Below are positions 25,471 through 34,705 of a stretch of DNA of 60,691 nucleotides, one piece after another. A program made the position numbers and the translations under genes. The DNA lies in NCBI RefSeq assembly GCF_014697475.1, contig NZ_JACJRV010000044.1, forward strand, positions 1-60,691. Reading direction: 5' to 3'. This DNA comes from Nostoc sp. FACHB-152 (GTDB lineage Bacteria > Cyanobacteriota > Cyanobacteriia > Cyanobacteriales > Nostocaceae). Under the pieces are notes generated by a model. It was given only the letters and a program-made list of their open reading frames with translations, ran no database searches and had not been told where the DNA came from. Position 1 is the first letter of the stretch; every line of letters starts with the position of its first letter.

Positions 25471-26088
25471 ATGACTCAAACCTTACGTAAACTAGTTACA
25501 TTTGATGAATTTATCGCTTGGTATCCAGAAAACCCACAGCGACGCTATGAATTGCATGACGGAGTAATTGTTGAGATGCCCCCACCAACAGGCGACCATG
25601 AACAGCTTATTGGATTTTTAGTTGGAGAAATAGTTACAGAATATAAACGTTTAAAACTGCCTTACTTTATTCCCAAAACAGCGTTTGTCAAACCATTAGA
25701 AGGTGAATCAGCTTACTCACCAGATGTGCTGATATTAAATCAGCCTAATTTAGTCAATGAGCCTCGGTGGAAAAAAGAATCAACTGTCAGCTTTGCTCAA
25801 TCAATTCCCTTAGTAATTGAAGTGGTGAGTACCAACTGGAGAGATGATTATTTAAAAAAAGCTGCTGATTATGAAGCGGTAGGTATCCCCGAATATTGGA
25901 TTGTCGATTATGCTGCTTTAGGCGGGAGGCGATTTATTGGCAATCCTAAACAACCCACTATCTCGGTTTACTCGTTAGTTGATGAGGAATACCAAGTTCA
26001 GCAATTCCGAAATAATGAGCGGATCATCTCACAAACTTTCCCAGAACTAAATTTAACTGTCGCACAAATTTTTCAAAGTGTTGCCTAA
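25471..26088 (+). CDS. Uma2 family PD-(D/E)XK endonuclease-like protein
   Basis: The 205-residue protein belongs to the DUF820/Uma2 family, which is greatly expanded in cyanobacteria. It shows FDEFIAWYPENP...YELHDGVIVEMPPP, the nuclease core SPDVLIL followed by PLVIEVVSTNW, then YLKKAADYEAVGIPEYWIVD. The Asp of SPDV and Glu of IEV are the catalytic pair. The biological role is unknown; many copies sit near repeats and mobile elements, and here the gene is directly followed by a terminator hairpin and a 21-bp tandem array. It is a single gene. Confidence 0.9.
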   Translation: MTQTLRKLVTFDEFIAWYPENPQRRYELHDGVIVEMPPPTGDHEQLIGFLVGEIVTEYKRLKLPYFIPKTAFVKPLEGESAYSPDVLILNQPNLVNEPRWKKESTVSFAQSIPLVIEVVSTNWRDDYLKKAADYEAVGIPEYWIVDYAALGGRRFIGNPKQPTISVYSLVDEEYQVQQFRNNERIISQTFPELNLTVAQIFQSVA

Positions 26089-26108
26089 TAGCAGAAAACT
26101 AGAAAGCT

Positions 26109-26143
26109 TAGATCCCCGACTTTTAAAAAAGTCAGGGATCTTG
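26109..26143. terminator. GATCCCC-family hairpin after the Uma2 gene
   Basis: GATCCCCGACTTT pairs with AAAGTCAGGGATC (one mismatch) around a short A-rich loop, 20 bases after the stop codon, followed by TTGTGT. It shares its core with the hairpins at 9802 and 40367. Confidence 0.75.
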
Positions 26144-26176
26144 TGTACTGAAGAGTTATTTAACACCATTAATTTT

Positions 26177-26407
26177 TTGAGCCTTTGAGAGTAAAGTTTC
26201 AGCCTTTTTGCTTGAACGTTGAGCCTCAAAGGGTGAATATTGAGCCTTTGAGGGTGGAGTTTCAGCCTTTTTGCTTGAACGTTGAGCCTTTAAGGGTGAA
26301 ATTTTAGCCTTTTTACTCGAATGTTGAGCCTCAAAGGGTGAACATTGAGCCTTTGAGGGTGAAGTTTCAGTCTTTTTACTGGAACGTTGAGCCTTTGAGG
26401 CGGAAGT
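26177..26407. repeat. 21-bp tandem array, eleven units
   Basis: Eleven consecutive 21-base units begin at 26177. Three versions alternate: TTGAGCCTTTGAGGGTGAAGT, TTCAGCCTTTTTGCTTGAACG and TTGAGCCTCAAAGGGTGAA plus two bases, so a higher-order 63-base pattern is partly visible. Stops occur in the frames, so it is noncoding. The period equals that of the unrelated array at 8815. Confidence 0.9.
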
Positions 26408-26415
26408 GTCAGAAT

Positions 26416-26460
26416 GCTAATCCCTAGCCTCTAGCCTCTAGCCTCTAACCTCTAACCTCT
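26416..26460. repeat. CCTCTAG/CCTCTAA heptamer repeat
   Basis: There are about five consecutive heptamers of the form AGCCTCT or AACCTCT, immediately before the 3' end of the small minus-strand gene. Confidence 0.8.
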
Positions 26461-26692
26461 ATGTAAAACTTTCCCAGGCTTGAGCCAGCAGTTGACTCAG
26501 CCAGCGTCTTTGCTGACGATCTAATAAGGGATCATCTTCAAGGACTTGCGCTGTTAAGTCTTCTAAAGATTTACCTTGAGAACGGACAATTTTAATTACT
26601 CCTGCGATCGCAGAAGCAACAAGTTCTTCATCAACTGGCTTTTGTTGTAAGGCAAGAATGTCTTGAGGACTGTCTGGAATGGGATAATTCAT
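26459..26692 (-). CDS. Small conserved cyanobacterial protein
   Basis: The 77-residue protein has an amphipathic helical composition: VASAIAGVIKIVRSQGKSLE, then DLTAQVLEDDPLLDRQQRRW and LSQLLAQAWESF. The DDPLLDxxQRRWLSxLLxQAW pattern looks like a conserved block, but I cannot tie it to a named family or function. It is soluble with no signal. Its 3' end overlaps a heptamer repeat and it is transcribed away from the carotenoid cyclase-like gene. Confidence 0.65.
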   Translation of the reverse strand: MNYPIPDSPQDILALQQKPVDEELVASAIAGVIKIVRSQGKSLEDLTAQVLEDDPLLDRQQRRWLSQLLAQAWESFT

Positions 26693-26850
26693 GGCGTGGG
26701 TTTATAAAGTTACAAAATGAAAAAAAATTGAAAATTTTTTAAAATTTCTTTACAGAGTCTTTATTTGAGTAGTAGGGCGGATTGTATCGATTCTTTCGCC
26801 ATTAAGAAATCTGTCGAAATGAGTATTTTGAGCGGAGAAGTCAGCAACAC

Positions 26851-28932
26851 ATGAAAGAAATCCTTTATTTAGAAGTTCCAATTTCAGATACGGCAGTTGT
26901 ACGTCGTTGGTTGCAAGTAGATTTTCAACCAGGATTTGGGGAGAAATCACTGACTCCAGACGGCTTGTGCCTGAAATTACCTACAGACTATACAACATCT
27001 GACCAGTTGATTTCCGAAAAATTACCGACGGAACTTTCTATTTTTGTCTGGTCAGTGCAGAGAACCTCTTATTTAAAGGTCTTCCGTTGGTCAGATCAGC
27101 CTTTCCCTCACGAGAAGGAAATATTGTTACGTCTCAAGATAGATATTAGAAGGCAGTTTCCGCATCAATACCCAAAACCACCAGCAATTGATTTATCCCA
27201 AAAATCCATTTTTGAAGCACTAGCTGGATATTACCCACTTACAGTTAAATACTTTCAGAAAATGCCCAATGGGGAATATGACCTGAAACGTGCCTATTGG
27301 TGGGAGCAACGCTGGCGAGAAGGTGTTATTAATCCAAAAGCACCGCGTCAGGTAATCTTTTCTAATCCAGGATCTAAAACCCAAAATCCAAAATTAGATT
27401 ACGACCTGATTTATATCGGTGGCGCACTAGGGGCAATTCATGCAGCAGTTATGGCCAAACTGGGTTATAAAGTGCTATTGGTGGAACGTCTGCCTTTTGG
27501 ACGCATGAACCGCGAATGGAATATTTCTCGTGATGAATTACAAAGCTTACTAAATTTGGGATTGCTAACAACCACAGAATTAGAAAGTATTATTGTTAGG
27601 GAATATAAAGACGGATTTAATAAATTTTTTGATGGGAATAATCCGCCGAAATTACGATCGCCTATTCTCCACACACCCACAGTATTAAATGTAGCTTTAG
27701 ATTCCGAAAAATTGCTGCAAATATGTGGTCAAAAGCTGCGTGCATCGGGTGGCGACATTTGGGACGAAACTGAGTTTATACGTGCAGATATTGACAACTC
27801 CCAAGTTGTTATTACACTCAAGCATTTACCAACCCAAGAACAAAAGCAAGTCACCGGAAGATTATTAGTCGATGCAATGGGAACCGCTTCTCCTATCGCA
27901 TGGCAATTAAATGGCGGTCGTGCTTTTGATAGCGTATGTCCCACGGTGGGCGCAGTTATTGATGGGGGATTTGAACCACAAGTTTGGGATTCTCAATATG
28001 GTGATGTTCTGTACAGCCACGGCGATATCTCGCGCGGTAGACAGTTAATTTGGGAATTGTTTCCCGGTGCAGGTGAGGAACTAACAATTTATTTATTTCA
28101 TTACCACGAAGTTCACCCCGATAATCCTGGTTCTATTTTGGAAATGTATGAGGACTTTTTCTCGATTCTGCCAGAGTACCGCCGTTGCGATATGGATAAA
28201 CTGGTGTGGAAAAAACCGACATTTGGCTACATACCAGGGCATTTTAGTTTAAGTAGTAGCGATCGCAAAGTTGCCTTTGATAGATTAATTGCGATCGGTG
28301 ATGCTGCGTCTCTTCAGTCTCCCCTAGTGTTTACGGGTTTTGGTTCGTTGGTGCGGAACTTAGAACGTTTGACAACGCTATTGGATACCGCACTCAAACA
28401 TGATTTATTAAGTTCCCGCCACTTAAATAAAATTCGGGCTTACCAAAGTAATGTTTCAGTTACTTGGCTATTTTCTAAAGGCATGATGGTTCCGACAGGA
28501 AAATTCATTGCTCCCCAGCGCATTAACTCCATGCTGAATACCTTCTTTGGGCTATTAGCCGATGAACCGCCAGAGGTTGCGGATAACTTCATCAAAGATA
28601 GATGTAATTGGTTAACCTTTAACCGCTTGGCACTAAAAGCCGCCCGCAAAAACCCCGCCTTGCTGTTGTGGATTTGGGAACTAGCTGGCCCTAGAGATTT
28701 ATTTAGATGGGTAGGTAATTATCTTAACTTTGGTCGCTATGCGTTAGTTCGTGCCTTGCTGAGTTCCTGGTTCCCCCGCTTTTTATGCCGAATTAAACCT
28801 TGGTTAGAACCCCGTAATCCGGCATTGTGGTTACAATTATTAACAATTCGCTACGCCATTACCACAGGAAAACCGCGATCGTCAAATCAAACGTCAACAG
28901 TGAACCCAGAAGCAGTAATTCTTAATTCGTAA
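26851..28932 (+). CDS. CruA/CruP-type lycopene cyclase-like flavoprotein
   Basis: The 693-residue protein has the FAD-binding motif LIYIGGALGAIHAAVMAKLG (about 186-205), preceded by a 180-residue N-terminal extension. It is followed by NREWNISRDELQSLLNLGLL, a block shared by CruA lycopene cyclases and the CruP paralogue of plants and cyanobacteria. Further family blocks are LVDAMGTASPIAWQLNGGRA, FELFPG-like WELFPGAGEE, and AIGDAASLQSPLVFTGFGSL. CruA forms beta-rings on lycopene; CruP limits oxidative damage to carotenoids in plants. Sequence alone does not let me choose between them. It is a single gene, probably at the thylakoid or plasma membrane. Confidence 0.78.
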   Translation: MKEILYLEVPISDTAVVRRWLQVDFQPGFGEKSLTPDGLCLKLPTDYTTSDQLISEKLPTELSIFVWSVQRTSYLKVFRWSDQPFPHEKEILLRLKIDIRRQFPHQYPKPPAIDLSQKSIFEALAGYYPLTVKYFQKMPNGEYDLKRAYWWEQRWREGVINPKAPRQVIFSNPGSKTQNPKLDYDLIYIGGALGAIHAAVMAKLGYKVLLVERLPFGRMNREWNISRDELQSLLNLGLLTTTELESIIVREYKDGFNKFFDGNNPPKLRSPILHTPTVLNVALDSEKLLQICGQKLRASGGDIWDETEFIRADIDNSQVVITLKHLPTQEQKQVTGRLLVDAMGTASPIAWQLNGGRAFDSVCPTVGAVIDGGFEPQVWDSQYGDVLYSHGDISRGRQLIWELFPGAGEELTIYLFHYHEVHPDNPGSILEMYEDFFSILPEYRRCDMDKLVWKKPTFGYIPGHFSLSSSDRKVAFDRLIAIGDAASLQSPLVFTGFGSLVRNLERLTTLLDTALKHDLLSSRHLNKIRAYQSNVSVTWLFSKGMMVPTGKFIAPQRINSMLNTFFGLLADEPPEVADNFIKDRCNWLTFNRLALKAARKNPALLLWIWELAGPRDLFRWVGNYLNFGRYALVRALLSSWFPRFLCRIKPWLEPRNPALWLQLLTIRYAITTGKPRSSNQTSTVNPEAVILNS

Positions 28933-29045
28933 TTGAGTAGGGTGCGTTATGGACGTTAGTCCTAACGCGCCGCAAATATCTGATTGTGCATTACACTGAC
29001 GCGATCGCACACCCTACCAAACTCAATTAAGAATTACGAATTATT
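28918..29045. repeat. Long inverted repeat with AACGC-type core between convergent genes
   Basis: ATTCTTAATTCGTAATTGAG and GTAGGGTGCG on the left are mirrored by CACCCTAC, CTCAATTAAG and AATTACGAATTA on the right. The centre holds TCCTAACGCGCC and one HIP1 octamer. It lies between two convergent genes and its right arm includes the stop of the coiled-coil gene, so it may terminate both. Confidence 0.8.
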
Positions 29046-30617
29046 TTGACTATTGGGACGAAAGTTTGGTAATTCCACCGATGCCAACGATTTACGCCCC
29101 TTAGGCGGACGTTGAGGATACACCACTGGTGACGGTGATTGAGCCTCATTGCTCAAGTCATCAGTCTCCTGTTGAGGTAATTCTGTGTTTAATAATTCCT
29201 CAGTACTCTCGGTTGCGGTTTCTGACCAATAATTTTCTGGATCTTCAGGCATCTTTTTGGTCAACGGCAAAGTAAAAGAAATTGGCGAATTATTTTCCGG
29301 TAAAATTGTAGACTCTTCTATTACTGAACTCTGCACAGTAATCAGATCATTATTTTCTGTAACTAAAACTTCCAATTGCTGTTCTAGAGGAATTTCTGAT
29401 TGTTCATCATTTTCCTTCCTAGTCTCCCAAATGGGTACATCAGCTTCATTACTGGTGACATTTATTTCACTAGTAGCAGAGGTTGAAGTTCCAGGCTGAG
29501 AGGCAAAAAACATTTGGATGAGACTATCTATTTGCTCATCTAGTTTTGCTGAACTTCCTGATGAAGTAGTTTCTAATGTGGTTGGCTCATCATCGATTTC
29601 TGAGGTAGCAGCAGGTTCAACAGGGTCGGGTGTTTCTTCCTGAGTCGGCCAGTCCCAAGGTGAGGATGTCGGTGGCACAGGGCTACTATGGCTGGGTGAA
29701 GGTGGGGTTGAAGGTTCACCCCAAGAATTGGCAATATTATCAGCAGTAGATTCTGGTTCTGCTGACCAAGGTCTAATTGGTTGCACGTTAGGGAATAAAG
29801 ACCGTGCTTTTCTCGAAAATCTGCTTTGCTTAGTAGGGCTGTTGTAAGAGTTAGTACCTGTCTCTTCTGGGGAGTCGTCTTTGGCAGCCGGAGGTTCTAG
29901 ACATTTTTCTAAAGCTGCTTTAAATTGCAGCGTTTGGCGTTGTTGGCGCATCAACCGAGTACGTAACTCTCGACAAGTAGTTTCTGACTGCAATACTTGC
30001 TGAGACTGTTCATTATAGTTAGTTTGTAATAACGCACATTCTCGTTCTAATTGAGCAAGACGTTGTTGACTAATTTGTAGCTGTGCTTTATACGTCTCAA
30101 TCAGAGTATCTTGATGTTGAATGGTTTGTGCCGCAGTGTCTAACTGTTGAAATAGTGACTGAATTTGCTCTTGGGCAGCAATTAATTCTTGCGCTTGCTG
30201 ATTGAGCATTGATTCAGTGACGCTATAACGTCTTTTTTGCCACTGCAATGCTTTTTCTGACTCAGCTAAGTCATCTTTGAGATGCTCTACTTGCTCATAC
30301 AACTCATTGTTAGCTGAACGCAGTTCTTCATTCAATGCCAGCAGTTTTTGAAATTCATCATCAATTACTGCCTGTTGCCTACTGTCTGGTTCTGCTACCC
30401 ACTCTTGTTGGGTAACATTTTCAGGAGATTGAGGATTTTGCGGATCAGGTTGTTTCTCTGGTGCGGGTTTGAGGAGTGGCAATTGCCTCATAGCCAGATT
30501 TTCAGAAGGCACAACTGAGTAAAAAGGACAGCTAGCCTGCTCTGGTTGTAGCGAGTTAGCAGAATTGAGAGATTCCATTACAGCCCTGTTGTTTGAGGTG
30601 TCAGCTTCATTCATCAC
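29034..30617 (-). CDS. Coiled-coil protein with disordered acidic C-terminus
   Basis: The product has 527 residues. Residues about 85-245 are strongly heptad-patterned (for example LLALNEELRSANNELYEQVE and AQLERECALLQTNY), predicting a long coiled coil. The flanks are Pro/Ser/Glu-rich and disordered, and the end is basic (RPPKGRKSL). There is no signal or membrane helix. Coiled-coil proteins of this build often act in cell shape, division or septum structure in filamentous cyanobacteria, but nothing here shows which role applies. It is a single gene. Confidence 0.7.
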   Translation of the reverse strand: MMNEADTSNNRAVMESLNSANSLQPEQASCPFYSVVPSENLAMRQLPLLKPAPEKQPDPQNPQSPENVTQQEWVAEPDSRQQAVIDDEFQKLLALNEELRSANNELYEQVEHLKDDLAESEKALQWQKRRYSVTESMLNQQAQELIAAQEQIQSLFQQLDTAAQTIQHQDTLIETYKAQLQISQQRLAQLERECALLQTNYNEQSQQVLQSETTCRELRTRLMRQQRQTLQFKAALEKCLEPPAAKDDSPEETGTNSYNSPTKQSRFSRKARSLFPNVQPIRPWSAEPESTADNIANSWGEPSTPPSPSHSSPVPPTSSPWDWPTQEETPDPVEPAATSEIDDEPTTLETTSSGSSAKLDEQIDSLIQMFFASQPGTSTSATSEINVTSNEADVPIWETRKENDEQSEIPLEQQLEVLVTENNDLITVQSSVIEESTILPENNSPISFTLPLTKKMPEDPENYWSETATESTEELLNTELPQQETDDLSNEAQSPSPVVYPQRPPKGRKSLASVELPNFRPNSQNNS

Positions 30618-31231
30618 TCTTGACCCACCCGCCTAAAGATAATCAGCGATGCTAAATTGAGCATTGCCGCTCAACTGTGTTTGCTCAGTGTTTAATTTAG
30701 AAACCAAGTTGAATTTTCCCCAAGCATGAGTCACCAGTCATTAGTCAATGTTCCGATTTTGCATCTAGGACTGATGACGTTATAACATTAAGAACTTATT
30801 ACCCGTCAACCTGAGGCTAGACAAGGATTTATAGTTTAAATGTTACAATGTACGGACTTCAGCATAGATGCTTGACAAGGGTTTTATCTGAATTGACTTA
30901 GATAAACAATTATTTGGTAGTAACAGCTGCCTGGCAAAAATTCACGCGCTAGATAAATATCTGCGCTGTATATAATTTAGCAAACACCTCGCTTGTAAGG
31001 GAACAGGGGTTTGATATCGTGTTCGGTAAAAGACATATCATTAAGGACGCAGAGGGGCTGGGGAGCAGAGGAGAAGGTTTTGCATTGTCTGCACAGATGT
31101 ATCGAATCACTTGTATTTAGCCGGACATGATATGAGACATCACATAAGAAGCGGAGGGGCAGAGGGGCAGATGGCAATATAGCTCTTGATTTCTCCCCTC
31201 CACCCCTGCACCCTAGCCCCCTTGCTTCCTA
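30618..31231. other. Long spacer with no recognised gene
   Basis: The spacer is AT-rich near the coiled-coil gene and repeat-like towards the right (AGAGGGGCAGAGGGGCAG and CTCCCCTCCACCCC around 31150-31215). A short open frame at 30977-31177 on the minus strand crosses these repeats and is not supported. Confidence 0.5.
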
Positions 31232-32725
31232 TTACGGTAGCCAACGAGGATAGAAGCCAACTAGAGGGAGCTTTTCTGGTCTGATTGTGGTGATTGCGGC
31301 ATCAGCAATAGGTAACAGTGGCATTAACCACAGACTGCTAGTTGCGATCGCTTCCCCATCATCTGTTTTTAGGGTATTTGCAGGTGCTTGTACGTTATCA
31401 GGATGTGCTACTACTTGATCGAATAACAAACCTAGTCCATCAGGTGATAAGCTCATTTCGACATTTCGCTGATCGACAGGTAGCACTAGCAGGGGTTTTT
31501 GCTGTCCACTTGTCAGGTCGATGGCCACTAAGTAAGGTTGCTCTACATACTCTGCTTTTGTGATTAACTGTGTCAACAAACAATACAGGGTAGGTGAGGC
31601 GGGATCAAATTGGCAACTAATAATCGAACCTGTAGTTTTTACTAAAGGTTTTTGGATACCTTGATTGGTAACTAAAAATAAATCCCTGGTGTAATCTGTA
31701 TTAAATTTGACCATTGCCGCTTGGGAGCCATCTTTAGAAAAAGCTTGCACTAGACCAAATTGGGGCAAAAAGTCTAAGGGTTTATTCGCATCACCTTGTA
31801 GTGGCAAGATAGCAGCACCCTGACCTTGGGCTACGGCAACGGCTTTACTATCAGGAGTGATCATAAAATCTCCCCCTGGTTGGCTTTGCAGGCGTTGGGG
31901 AGTGGGTTTAGCTGCTGATTTATCCCAGGTGGTGGGCATATACCACAACCCAAAGTCACCAGGATTATTTTTATTGCCGCGTTGAACGACTATAGTTTCT
32001 CCATCCGGGGATAAGTCAAATTTTAGGTTTTGGTAGTCTTTATTATCTAAAATCAGGTCAACTTTACCTGCGGGTTCTGGTTTGGTGTCTGATTTTCCAG
32101 CAATTCCTGTTGTGACGGTGTATATCTGGGCTGAAAGTAAATCATCGTTAGTGGCAGAGCGGGCCGAAAATAAGATTTTTTCCCCATATGGAAATGGTTT
32201 AAAGTCCATTACCGTGATGTCTTTGGGGGTAAGTACCTTTTTTTGTTCTTGGGTTAAGTTGTAAAGAACTAATTGCCCTTGCTCGTCGGGGTTTGCCCCT
32301 ATATACAGAATGACGCGATCGCGTGTGCGAAAATTCCCAATAAAGGGCTGTATAGGTTTATTTTTACCTTCTTTTTGAGCAAATTTATCTTTGGCTTGTT
32401 GTAGCTGTACTTTATAATTTGTGCCATAGGGAGCAGGTGTTAACAGTGTATAAACCATCCGCCTGCCTGCCCAACTGATTTTTCCTGCTAGAGGCGGCTC
32501 AATTTTTAAGTTATCCTCAACGCTTTTGGTGTCCATTGGACGGCTAAAGGTGAGGCTAAAAGCAATATCTTCTGCGCCAATTTGCTGATTTTTCCAGGTA
32601 AAGTCACGGACGCGGGGGGCAACGACATCACCTTGGAAGATGATGAAGCCAATCAGCAAACTCAGCAGCAGCATTACAGCGATCGCTACTCGGTCTAGTG
32701 GTTGGATAATTGTTTTAGTAGTCAT
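31232..32725 (-). CDS. Membrane-anchored Ig-like (SbsA type) and beta-propeller protein
   Basis: The 497-residue protein has one N-terminal membrane helix (VAIAVMLLLSLLIGFIIFQ). A bacterial Ig-like domain of the SbsA type follows (about 50-130: FSLTFSRPMDTKSVEDNLKI, WAGRRMVYTLLTPAPYGTNY), then TolB/WD40-like strands with repeated LSPDGETIVVQRG-type and PDSKAVAVAQG-type motifs. The build suggests an extracytoplasmic lipoprotein-like scaffold or sensor. It is the third gene after the permease and DUF1980 genes on the same strand, separated by STRR-filled gaps of 60-93 bases, so a shared transcript is possible. Confidence 0.78.
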   Translation of the reverse strand: MTTKTIIQPLDRVAIAVMLLLSLLIGFIIFQGDVVAPRVRDFTWKNQQIGAEDIAFSLTFSRPMDTKSVEDNLKIEPPLAGKISWAGRRMVYTLLTPAPYGTNYKVQLQQAKDKFAQKEGKNKPIQPFIGNFRTRDRVILYIGANPDEQGQLVLYNLTQEQKKVLTPKDITVMDFKPFPYGEKILFSARSATNDDLLSAQIYTVTTGIAGKSDTKPEPAGKVDLILDNKDYQNLKFDLSPDGETIVVQRGNKNNPGDFGLWYMPTTWDKSAAKPTPQRLQSQPGGDFMITPDSKAVAVAQGQGAAILPLQGDANKPLDFLPQFGLVQAFSKDGSQAAMVKFNTDYTRDLFLVTNQGIQKPLVKTTGSIISCQFDPASPTLYCLLTQLITKAEYVEQPYLVAIDLTSGQQKPLLVLPVDQRNVEMSLSPDGLGLLFDQVVAHPDNVQAPANTLKTDDGEAIATSSLWLMPLLPIADAAITTIRPEKLPLVGFYPRWLP

Positions 32726-32795
32726 TTGTCAAGGGTCAAGGGTCAAGGGTCAATGGTCAATAGACTTTGGACTGTTGACTATTGACTAATAACTA
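32724..32795. repeat. STRR heptamers (GGGTCAA type)
   Basis: GGGTCAA occurs three times in a row, followed by TGGTCAA and inverted TTGACTA motifs. It fills the gap between the DUF1980 and Ig-like genes. Confidence 0.85.
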
Positions 32796-33556
32796 TAAGG
32801 ATTTTGGGGTTGCGGAATCTTTTTGAGAGAGTTAGCCACAATGGTTAGTTGACGTTTGCCGTTAAGAGTTTCGGTAGCCATTTGTCCTTCGACTTCTAGC
32901 CAAGTATCAGGGGGATATTGTTCTTGATTTGCTGGTAATTTCACGGGTAATCCTACGGGATATGCATCCGCAGCACAGCATGAGAGAACAAATCGGGCTA
33001 TGAATAAATATTCTTTGCTTAAATCTTGGGGACGCATCACAAATCCTTGAACTTTGGCATTTTGTCCTGTATATGCGTCTGGTTCGGGATAAACGTTGAG
33101 TGTCCTTACCCAGTCTACAAGCGATCGCTCTTCTGGACGAATCGAAGCGCGAAAGGCTTGAGGCTTAATGCGTGAGGTTCCAAGTAAATCACTTACACCG
33201 CGATTTAGTGCTTTATCACTGGCAAAAACTTGGGGTGTAATAATAAAACCTAAAATTGCCGCCGTCAACAATAAAGCACCACCCCAACCAGGCGGAAACA
33301 AAGTCATATGCTGGATATTTGGCATCACATCACGGCGACGACGCTGCCAAAGTTCATGAATTTTGAATAACCCGACAATAATCAAGCAAATACCAGCCAC
33401 CACCACCAAACCAAAGTAATTCGGGTGAATCAACAAGTTTAGCTTGCCTGTTAGCCAGTATTTCAGCATCAAAATGCCCCAAGCTGTGATTGCTAGTACA
33501 TCCAGCCAAGGGAGTAATTGAGTAATAAGTTTAGGTTTAGGAGTTTGAGTAGCCAT
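32786..33556 (-). CDS. TIGR03943/DUF1980 family membrane protein
   Basis: The product has 256 residues with three hydrophobic helices in the first 110 residues (LDVLAITAWGILMLKYWL; YFGLVVVAGICLIIVGLF; GWGGALLLTAAILGFII). A C-terminal soluble domain has QGFVMRPQDLSKEYLFIARF and CCAADAYPVGLPV, the latter a conserved Cys-Cys block of the family. DUF1980 proteins pair with DUF318 (YraQ-type) permeases, as in YcgQ/YcgR of Bacillus subtilis; the permease gene is directly upstream here. The transported species is unknown; metal homeostasis has been proposed for related pairs. Confidence 0.85.
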   Translation of the reverse strand: MATQTPKPKLITQLLPWLDVLAITAWGILMLKYWLTGKLNLLIHPNYFGLVVVAGICLIIVGLFKIHELWQRRRRDVMPNIQHMTLFPPGWGGALLLTAAILGFIITPQVFASDKALNRGVSDLLGTSRIKPQAFRASIRPEERSLVDWVRTLNVYPEPDAYTGQNAKVQGFVMRPQDLSKEYLFIARFVLSCCAADAYPVGLPVKLPANQEQYPPDTWLEVEGQMATETLNGKRQLTIVANSLKKIPQPQNPYSY

Positions 33557-33649
33557 TGGTTAAGAGTCAAGTGTCAAAAGTCTAAAGTCAATAGTCTGAG
33601 TTGGTTAAAGAAATAATTATTGACCCTTGACCATTGACCATTGACTAAT
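33557..33649. repeat. STRR heptamers between the permease and DUF1980 genes
   Basis: AGTCAAGTGTCAA, AAGTCAATAGTC and, inverted, TTGACCCTTGACCATTGACC fill the 93-base gap. The inverted arms could fold into a stem. Confidence 0.8.
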
Positions 33650-34705
33650 TTACAAAACGTGCAAGTTAATAAAAATTGTGAACAGGAATGTCAATTGTGC
33701 GGCTAAGGCAAAGAGATAAAAAATTGCCCTGGGTTTCAGAATAGATAACATCAACCCAACGCTTTTGATGTCGATCATTGGGCCAAATACTAAAAATGCT
33801 AACAAAGAGCCGCTACTAAATGCTGAAGCAAAGGACAAAGCGAAGAAGGAATCGACTGTAGAACAAATCGAGACGACTGCTGCCAAAACCAGCATGACGA
33901 TGATGGAAGTAATAGGGCCAGCACCGAGACTGAGGATTAAATCGCGCGGGGCCAAAACTTGGATTGCAGCTGCGATCGCACTGCCAATCACTATCACTCC
34001 TCCCAGTTCCCGCAATTCTTGGACAGTATTATCTACCAACAGCCGCAGTTTAGCAGCCAATGGTTTATTAGGGTTGGCGAATGGATCATCTACAGGTGAT
34101 ACATTGCCATCTAAACGGGTGGGTATACCTGCTTTACCTCCCAAAATATAAGTACCCGATTGCAACAAGTTGGGTGTAGTTGGTTCCTGTTGGATTTGGT
34201 AACGTTTTCCCCGGCGTTGAGGTTCCACTTTGGCTGGTGGATTAAACTTCATATAACGAGCGATCGCCGGTTGAACTATCGGACTCAAGTCCTTTTGAAA
34301 ACTGAAGATAAAGCCAATAATGGTAGCAATTGTTAGGGAAAATACGACTCGTAAAATTACTATCTCTGGCTGATCGCGAAACGCCGTCCAAGTTGCCCAA
34401 ATTACTATGGGGTTAATCGTTGGTGCTGCTAGTAAAAAACCAATCGCTACAGATGTGGGTACGCCCTGAATCAGCAATCGCCGCGCTACTGGCACATTGC
34501 CACACTCACACACCGGAAATAAAAAGCCAACTAGACTGCCAACTAAAGCACCCAATAGTGGGTTTGTAGGCATTTTTTCGACTAATTTGCGCTCATCAAC
34601 AAAAAACAGCAGCAAACTAGAGAATAAAACCCCCAGCAGCAAAAACGGCATCGCTTCGACTAGCAGACTCAGAAATATAGTAAAACCATTGCTCAGTTGA
34701 TTCAT
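33650..34705 (-). CDS. YraQ/ArsP_1-type permease (DUF318)
   Basis: I start at ATG 34705 (MNQLSNGF), not at the in-frame TTG five codons earlier, giving 351 residues. Two blocks of four helices flank a polar central loop (about 160-235). Family motifs are PVCECGNVPVARRLL in the first block with GVPTSVAIGFLLAAPTINP, and STVDSFFALSFASAF with FLVFGPMIDIKS in the second. Related ArsP permeases export organoarsenicals, but the wider DUF318 group paired with DUF1980 has unknown cargo. It heads the permease-DUF1980-Ig protein series. Confidence 0.88.
   Translation of the reverse strand: MNQLSNGFTIFLSLLVEAMPFLLLGVLFSSLLLFFVDERKLVEKMPTNPLLGALVGSLVGFLFPVCECGNVPVARRLLIQGVPTSVAIGFLLAAPTINPIVIWATWTAFRDQPEIVILRVVFSLTIATIIGFIFSFQKDLSPIVQPAIARYMKFNPPAKVEPQRRGKRYQIQQEPTTPNLLQSGTYILGGKAGIPTRLDGNVSPVDDPFANPNKPLAAKLRLLVDNTVQELRELGGVIVIGSAIAAAIQVLAPRDLILSLGAGPITSIIVMLVLAAVVSICSTVDSFFALSFASAFSSGSLLAFLVFGPMIDIKSVGLMLSILKPRAIFYLFALAAQLTFLFTIFINLHVL

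Noticed and set aside
26177-26407. CRISPR array
   Set aside because: The units are contiguous with no spacers, and no cas gene is present; it is a plain tandem repeat. The same applies to 8815-9010.
30977-31177. 66-codon minus-strand frame
   Set aside because: Crosses GGGGCAGAG-type repeats and shows no protein-like features.
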